The position numbers and the translations under genes were made by a program. A stretch of 64,000 bases of DNA. It comes from Owenia fusiformis. Its lineage: Eukaryota > Annelida > Polychaeta > Sabellida > Oweniidae. The notes below the pieces were generated by a model. That model saw nothing but the letters and a program-made list of their open reading frames with translations. It was not told where the DNA came from and did no database searches. The stretch lies in contig CAIIXF020000008.1 in the NCBI GenBank assembly GCA_903813345.2, forward strand, positions 27,884,822 to 27,948,821. The letters run 5' to 3'. This document shows positions 58,101 to 64,000 of this stretch, one piece after another; within the stretch, counting starts at the first letter, position 1, and the number at the start of each line of letters is the position of its first letter.

Positions 58101-58303
58101 AAGACAACTTTGTCAAAACTCTTTTAGTATGTGGGATATTCACCCTGCTTTTGATAATCATTGTAGTAATATCTGTCCTCATTTATAGAATATTAAATGA
58201 AAGAAATACTTATCAAGTTGCAAAGCGAAAAGACAACACCAAATCACAAAGTACAACTGAAGCATTGACTGAATTGGGTGACATGACCCAAAAATCAATA
58301 TAG
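55127..58303 (+). CDS. LRR cell-surface receptor with Thr/Ser/Gln stalk and one transmembrane segment
   Basis: Predicted type I membrane protein, 729 residues, two coding exons: 55127-55150 (MAVLNILQ, then GTATGT) and 56138-58303 after a TTCTTCAG acceptor, phase 0. Joining them completes a signal peptide (hydrophobic run LQIVLMMTKILFIL). About 17 LRRs of 24 residues (LxxLxLxxNxLSxIExGxF) fill residues 45-465. No cysteine-rich N-cap is seen; two C-terminal cysteines (FCKL, EYC) hint at a reduced C-cap. The stalk has four 29-residue repeats built on TTQQSTISTTQTT, then a degenerate tail. A transmembrane segment (LLVCGIFTLLLIIIVVISVL) is followed by a tail of about 40 residues without ITAM, ITIM or TIR. 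LRRs 6-10 and 11-15 arise from a 360-bp tandem duplication. It resembles VLR or GPIb-alpha only in plan. Ligand unknown; adhesion or immune recognition is inference. Confidence 0.88.
55151..56137. other. Intron of the LRR receptor gene with two hairpins
   Basis: Contains an orphan transposon end (CAGGGTGTCCAGGAAGTAAAG near 55310), a foldback at about 55471-55710 (CCTACTGAGGTTCTAGGT against ACCTAGAACCTCATTAGG), and a near-perfect hairpin at 55720-55795 with arms GGATACAGGGTTTATCCCAA. A GTCCGGACAGACGG run lies near 55,995. No exon is seen. Confidence 0.6.
56641..57360 (+). repeat. 360-bp x2 in-frame tandem duplication of five LRRs
   Basis: From about 56641 and again from 57001 the DNA is nearly identical for about 175 bp (AACAATAAACTCACAATGTT onward) and clearly related for the rest. 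The period of 360 bp equals five 24-residue repeats. The encoded LRRs 7 and 12 are identical. Confidence 0.92.
57581..57928 (+). repeat. 87-bp x4 coding minisatellite in the receptor stalk
   Basis: ACAACCCAACAGTCAACCAT starts at 57581, 57668, 57755 and 57842, period 87 bp (29 codons). Open in two forward frames, which explains the overlapping spurious ORF 57559-57966. Confidence 0.92.
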
Positions 58304-58384
58304 ATGAAGCTGAAGAAGATGGATGAAGATGATTTGCCCATACGAGTGATCCATTTAACCGAATAACCAGCTATATATATCCAA

Positions 58385-58540
58385 CTTATACTGCCATCCA
58401 CTCAAACAACACAATCATCAATTAAAACAACACACTTATAATCTCAAACAACATAATCATCAACTCAAACAACACAAACATCTACCTAAACAACACTACG
58501 ATCTGTACAAACACTTCATCCATCTATAAAAACACTAAAA
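58385..58540 (+). repeat. Stalk-like repeat relics beyond the receptor stop
   Basis: Words such as ACTCAAACAACACAATCATC recur about every 35-60 bp in the 3' UTR, similar to stalk coding sequence but with stops. Downstream, AATAAA at about 58808 could be the polyadenylation signal. Confidence 0.6.
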
Positions 58541-58890
58541 GCATATAGGGCTTGTAGCTAGACTATTGAAACCCCGGGATTGAAACAAATAAGTCATTTC
58601 GAAACTTATACACTGTAATAATCATACTATGAAACATATGCTATACACAGTGAGTGCAAAAAATATGTCGACATGTGGAATATTTTAGGAAATAGTTTTT
58701 ATTTTATAAAAAAAAACTATTAGATCATACGTCAACGGGTATATTTAACATGTAATTATTTAACTAGACTTGACATGTTTTGTAAATATGTTTGTTTTAT
58801 TTTTGTGAATAAATATTTTAATAAAAAAATTATAGACATATTTAATGTTTGATACATCCTTCAGCCTTGTCAACACAATAAGCCTAGTAT

Positions 58891-59194
58891 CACTGGCGGA
58901 TCTGGGGGGGGGGGGGCAGGGGCCCGCCCCCCCCCCTTGGGTGGGCCTAGAAAAAAAAAATTGTGCTCCAAAAAAAATTTGAGCCAAAAAAGGCCCTAAG
59001 GCCCCAAAAAGTAGGCCTTTTGGTCAAAAATTGGCATTCTAAGGCCTTGTTTTTTAATTTTAGGCTAAATTTTGAAGAAAATGGGCCTCACAATTTCAAA
59101 ATTTGGGCCCACTTTTGGGTTTTTGGGGCCCAAAATTTTCTTCTCAGACAGGAAGTTTGGGGCCCCCCCTTGTTGGTTCCCAGATCCGCCCCTG
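58891..59194. mobile_element. CACTGGCGGATC-type MITE, 5-bp target duplication
   Basis: Ends CACTGGCGGATCTGGG and CCCAGATCCGCCCCTG, flanked by AGTAT at 58886-58890 and 59195-59199. The interior is a G-run/C-run and AGGCC-rich words; no coding. Related ends occur at 60586-60756. Confidence 0.85.
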
Positions 59195-59199
59195 AGTAT

Positions 59200-60214
59200 T
59201 GTAAGATAACTGAGTAAATAGGTTGGTTAGGTCAATTGTACATGTTGCTTGTTGCAATTTTGTCACCCTTGCAGATCTGAATCTGCCTCTGAGACCTAAT
59301 CACTCGTTTAGGCTACGTTTATTTTACGCCATGGATACAAAGACGTGAAATCTTATGAGCGCCAAAAATTGGATTTATATTTTGTGAAAAATCTTAGCCT
59401 AAAATATTTGCTGCTACATCCATAGAACTTCGTCAGTTACTTACAAATCTCCCGCCGAAAATACTTGCCCCGTCGTAAACTTCCATTGTTACTGGTGTGA
59501 CTGTGGCGGGAGATTTGAAATTTGGGTTGCTCAAACTTCACCTTGGAAGTCCAAGATGCATGTCTGGATGACCGGCTGGACCATATCGATATCAGATTCA
59601 TAATTTGAAAGTATTTTCTTATTTTGGACATTTTTTGGCAAATCAGGAGCTTTGAATATAATTGTAAGCTTACTTAAAAATAGGAAAAACGCAAATCTTG
59701 AACATTAAGGCCTATTGAGGTGTCTCTGGGGGGAGGGGAGGGGGGTGCCATTACAGACCTAGCTGTAAAAAGTATGAAAATTTTGAACACCTACTAAATT
59801 GCAGGTCGAAGGCGGGGACATACTTGTTTATGGCATGATAAGAGTTGTTGCAAACAGATAGACTCTTAGACTGTTAGGCGAAATATGATACCTCATGAAA
59901 ATTCACAGCAAGTAACGTGGAGAACTGAAACACACTTCTCTTCTGTACATATTCATCCGCCAAAATTCAATCACTCAACCCAACAATCTTTGGTCCATTC
60001 ATTGGTTTATGAAATGAAGAACTCAATTTTATATGTATGGATATTTACATATTTATCATAAATATGATAATTTGTAATTGATGGACGTGAAAGTAGAATT
60101 TATAGAGAACTTTTTTATGAAGTGCAAGTTTACAATTTTGAGTAAATGGGCATATCCGCCCACTTCATCACATCAGCATCCTTACTGTAGAGAAAGCATA
60201 ACATTGTTTACAAG
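59200..60214. other. Intergenic stretch upstream of amnionless
   Basis: Mostly unique AT-rich sequence. A short inverted pair AAATCTCCCGCC / GGCGGGAGATTT lies at about 59446-59518. No gene is recognised; the amnionless promoter should be in the last few hundred bases, but no clear element is seen. Confidence 0.5.
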
Positions 60215-63200
60215 ATGACGGCCCGTGGCGTTTTTGTTGTGAATCTACTCTTTTTAATAGGTAAGTTGGTTTATTATTTATGAACTTCAATTACAAATTT
60301 CATTGAATGACGTGCTTATTCAGTCATGCATAACTTATTTTCATGTACAGACACGGGAACAAGAGTTCATCCCCCTCCCACTCACTATATATTACTTAGA
60401 GTTAGAAAACAGCATTTTTACAGTGATACAGTGACGGGGGGGGGGGGGGGTATTTAACTGTTTCATATGGAGTATAATTTAATCTGAACCCCCTCCGCTC
60501 TGCTCCGATCCCAGGTGGTATATGTTCTAATATGTACCGGCCCCGTTCCCACCAAAAAATCTTTGGATTCCTGCACCTACCACACCAGGGGCGGATCCAG
60601 GATTTTGTGTTAGGGGGGGGCGTGTGATAATAACTGTGAGCCAATTAAAAAAAAGAGTCAAATTTTGTAAAAAGCGATGAGGCAAAACACAAATTTTCCG
60701 ACTTTTTAGGGGGGGGGGGTGTGCGGCCCCAACGACCCCGTCTAGATCCGCTGGTGCACACCATAGACAGGTGACATTTTTGAAAAATACAAATGTCCCT
60801 GTTTCTTTCTGATTCATAAAACAGTATGAAGACATTCTTACTTTTTTCAGGAAAGTATCTCTTACAATGAGATTGATTATTCCATTGAGTACAGTAAAAC
60901 CTGAGTTAGTGAACACTTTAGTGAACACCTGTCAACAGTGAACGTTTTTTTCAGCAAAACCTTTTTCTCCCATTTACTCCCATGCACAGGCCCAGGAAGA
61001 TTTAAATCCCCCTCCCCCAGTCATTAATACATAGTGAGTGGGAGGGGGATGAACTCTTGTTCCCGTGTCCGTGCTCCCATGTTAAAGTACAATTCTATAA
61101 TGAACACCTACCTCCTGTGAATACTAAATCTTGACAAAAGCAATTGAATGACCACATTGCACAAAAAGTGCATTAAGGATTGGTATCGATGTAGTATTGA
61201 ATTCAACATTGTTTTTCTTTTAAACCAATTATTGAAAACATTCTGTAAAAAACACTGTCCTTTATGTAATGTTTCAGAATTTTTTGATGACTGGTTTTTA
61301 GAGAAACATATGTTCAATTCAGTTTGCCATATTGATACCAATTCTTTTCCTGGATTATTAGTTGCACAAATAACATATAAAAAAGGAAATATCATATAAA
61401 AAGGAGCATTTACTGACCTCCAATTTTCGTATTTTTAAAAGGTATATCACCAACTTTTCTTAATTTCCGTACATTGCACAATATTATTAACCATAATGTA
61501 TACTCTAAGTGCATTTAGATTTATGTATTCTTTGTGGAAAACGGAAAGATTTTGACATGTATTGGATGATTTATATTCCTGAAAATACCTCATGTTTGAA
61601 TATTTTCATAAAACACATTAGTCTGGTGGAAGGGTAGGCTAAAGTAAAAAATAATATTTTTGGAAAACTATTTACAGTTCAATACTTTTTAAAAAATATC
61701 TTTAAAAATTAGATTTGTTCCATATAAATTATCATTTTCATACTTAAGATTTACTTACTTGCATTTTAAATGTTACAAAAAGATGCAGAGTCAAACAAAG
61801 ATTTTATTTTCAAAATTTTTGTCTTTATTAAGCATTATATTTTGATATGTACTAAAATCACTGTTTTATGTAACATTTCTGAGCTAGGAAGAATACTTAT
61901 GGGTGTGATTTTAATTGTCACATACATGTAACATTATACGCTTTGAAAAGTATGGCTTCAAGGCAATACTTTTCAAAGAGGTCAAAATTGAGATCTTTAT
62001 TGATTTTCTAAAAGGGTCATTTGAGGTTAAAGTCCATCTTAAATTTTGTTTTACCTCTTCAAAATCCAAAACTGGAAAAATAACTCAAATGAGCAAAACA
62101 TTTTTTAGTTCATTGGCTTTCAAGAATTGCCTAATAGTTGCATGCAACTAATGAGAAAATAGTAAGTGAATTGACCAAACTGGCTTACTGACTGTATATT
62201 GTTGACTTTATTCAAAACCAACATTCATTTTTGTATCTATCATTGACAGGGGGATGCAATGCTGTATACAAAAGATGGATACCAAATACTGATTTCAACA
62301 ATCCATCCAATTGGGATTTAGGCAGAGTGCCATGTAAGAACAATCGCATTGTATTCCCAGAAAGCGCCCCACTTGTTTACATGCAGAGTAACACCACACT
62401 CATGAATATTGTAAGTACAGTATAGAAGGAAAACCGTGATTTGTGTTTTTATAGCTTTTTTTCTCAATGAAAATCCCCCCATTTTCTGTGTACCAAGGAA
62501 ATATTAAAGAGTTGGTGGGGGGGTCATTTTTCTTTCTGTCAGTTCTACCATCTGTTCCTATTCCAAATAAAAGATTTCAGATCAAGATCATTCAAAAGCA
62601 GATAAGCCCAATTACTAACATTCATTTAGTTTTGTAAGCTGCAGTTGCAAGAATAATTGTACTTTGATTTCAATAAAACTCCAGGAGAATGTGTGAACTC
62701 ATGAATTGTATTTACTTATTCTTCAACCTGACTGATATATCCTGGTTTATGGTATGGTTTATGGTTGTGATTTATAAGCTTGTTTGCTACTGAAACATAC
62801 ATAAGTCAGGGGCCTAACCAGAATTTCAAATCAGCAAGACATATTAAATTGGCGAGACATGTAATATTTGAGTAAAATGGGGTATAATGCTATTATCATC
62901 ATTTTTTTATCAACTTTTTTGTGGATTGTGGTTGGCGGTCAGTTGTTGGCATATGGATTGGTCGCCGTTTGTTAAAAATGGCAGGTGGTGACATTTTGCA
63001 TGTTATATGCCTTGTTTGTCAGACGTTGTTTCATATGTGAACAAAGAATCTGATTATATTTTTCTGTGAAATTTCAATGAGATGGTCGCCATGCCTGACT
63101 CATACCTGGCTTCACCCTGAAAGTCATAAAAGTAGAATATCATGTGAACTCTTTCATGTTAACCCTCCACAAGTTCTAAGTATATTTTGGTATGCCACCA

Positions 63201-64000
63201 CTTCGACATACCACCAGAAGTGGTGACATATTGTTTGTTATAAGTCAACAACTTTTTTGTGGATGGTGTTCGGCAGTTGGTGTTTGGCAGTCAGCGTTTG
63301 ATTTCTGTAAACAAATGGCAGGTAGTGACATTTTGCATGTTAATGCCTTGTCTCTGAATTTGCTTCTTCATTAACGGATGGCAGCGAGTGTTTTGGCAAT
63401 GACTTAGAAATCCTCCTGAGATGTCCCCTCTTAAGTACACAAATCAGGGTCATGTACTCTATTAACAAGTGATATACATGGTATATATATAATTTACAAT
63501 ATAATTAACTCATTAAAATGTCAAATACAGTTCTTAAATATTTCTTAAATAAAGAAACAAATGTGTTCATGCCTATGTCTGATGAGTTGAATATCAATAG
63601 ACTCGTCTTGTTTTCAAGTCATAAAATGAATTCCATGAGAGTATACAAAAAAAATTAAAATGTTAAATTAGATTCAGCCAAAATGAAAATGTGCAACCCT
63701 GTTTTTGTCATGTTATGCCACTCCGATGTCAGAATATTTAAAGGGGATCCCACAGTAATAGCTTTTTAAAAATTCGCTAACCACTTTTGAGGCAAGCACC
63801 TCATATTCTCTGACCATGGGACCAAAAATGAAAAAGTCTCTTGTTTCAACTGATTTTAGAGAGTGGGATCCAAGAGGTTTAATAATAATTTCATATGCTC
63901 AGATGTTCTTATGGACCTTGTATATTTGTCTGAATTATTTAATTTAATTAATTATATGCAGGTATTACCCTCAAATGGTGAGATAGTCCTTGGAGATTAT
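60215..64000 (+). CDS. AMN: Amnionless, N-terminal exons (partial)
   Basis: Single-pass membrane partner of cubilin (cubam), needed for its apical delivery and endocytosis. Exons 60215-60260, 62250-62410 and 63962 onward, running off the right edge; GT-AG, continuous phase. Exon 1 starts MTARGVFVVNLLFLI, a signal peptide. Exon 2 reads RWIPNTDFNNPSNWDLGRVPC, matching human [21 protein letters not shown], then RIVFPES (human AVEFPAD). Exon 3 begins VLPSNGEIVLGDY (human LLPLDGELVLASG). Only about 80 residues of a protein usually around 450 are present. The NW and C positions of the family are kept. Introns hold foldback and GTCACCACC-type repeats. Confidence 0.92.
60351..61068. mobile_element. 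Inverted-repeat element, about 720 bp, with another MITE inside
   Basis: ACACGGGAACAAGAGTTCAT and CCCCCTCCCACTCACTAT are matched in reverse complement at 61020-61066. The exact ends and target duplication are unclear. Contains the MITE at 60586-60756 and G-runs. Lies in amnionless intron 1. Confidence 0.6.
60586..60756. mobile_element. CAGGGGCGGATC-type MITE, 5-bp target duplication
   Basis: Ends CAGGGGCGGATCCAGG and CTAGATCCGCTGGTG, flanked by CACAC at 60581-60585 and 60757-60761. 171 bp, non-coding. Confidence 0.85.
61069..62249. other. Rest of amnionless intron 1, no gene seen
   Basis: AT-rich. An 83-codon ORF at 61148-61399 has no recognisable motif and is matched by an antisense ORF. 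Nothing else is supported. Confidence 0.5.
62910..63350 (+). repeat. Two GTCACCACC-type repeat copies in amnionless intron 2
   Basis: Copies at about 62910-63014 (left end lost) and 63191-63350 (TATGCCACCACTTCG...). Both keep the TTGGCAGT-type interior and the GTGACATTTTGCATGTTA end. A segment at about 63822-63890 (AAGTCTCTTGTTTCAACTGA...) also resembles 40631-40690 downstream of NAA80. Confidence 0.65.

Noticed and set aside
1-64000. Retrovirus-like, LTR, Polinton or LINE elements, CRISPR arrays, operons
   Set aside because: No reverse transcriptase, integrase, capsid or paired LTR signal was recognised, and the sequence is plainly intron-bearing eukaryotic DNA.

Overview
The window is eukaryotic DNA: every recognisable gene is split by GT-AG introns, the sequence is AT-rich, and the non-coding part is packed with inverted-repeat DNA transposons, foldback elements, a tRNA-derived SINE and short tandem arrays. 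The gene set (RAB3GAP2, XRCC3, a TRIM-NHL gene, NAA80, an LRR receptor, amnionless) and the transposon ends point to an invertebrate bilaterian, probably marine. Hemichordate, echinoderm, cephalochordate and lophotrochozoan remain possible; the species cannot be named from sequence alone.

Layout. 107-13655 (minus): the first 17 coding exons of RAB3GAP2, running off the left edge. 13656-19323: repeat-rich spacer with a likely RAB3GAP2 promoter and a SINE. 19324-34024 (plus): complete eight-exon XRCC3. Its last intron is about 11.5 kb and holds a complete two-exon TRIM gene on the opposite strand (25190-30434), followed by decayed NHL blades. 34025-40718: nested foldback elements, then the probable 3' UTR of NAA80. 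40719-47825 (minus): complete four-exon NAA80, the actin N-terminal acetyltransferase, whose intron carries a 3.56 kb RSS-like transposon with another foldback inside it. 47826-55126: spacer with a probable NAA80 promoter, palindromes and a 2 kb diverged tandem array. 55127-58303 (plus): a 729-residue LRR membrane receptor with a Thr/Ser/Gln-rich stalk. 60215 to the right edge (plus): the first exons of amnionless.

The genes are unrelated in function: Rab GTPase regulation, recombination repair, ubiquitin ligation, actin acetylation, cell-surface recognition and cubilin trafficking. XRCC3 and AMN both lie at human 14q32, so part of the layout may be old linkage.

Two patterns stand out. First, tandem duplications of roughly 60-190 bp repeatedly cover the edge of a coding exon with its splice site, in both RAB3GAP2 and XRCC3. 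A larger in-frame duplication of the same kind has recently lengthened the LRR receptor. Second, at least seven inverted-repeat insertions share termini starting CA and exact 5-bp target duplications, which suggests one transposition machinery, possibly Transib/RAG-like. Two foldback elements with 9-bp target duplications form another group.
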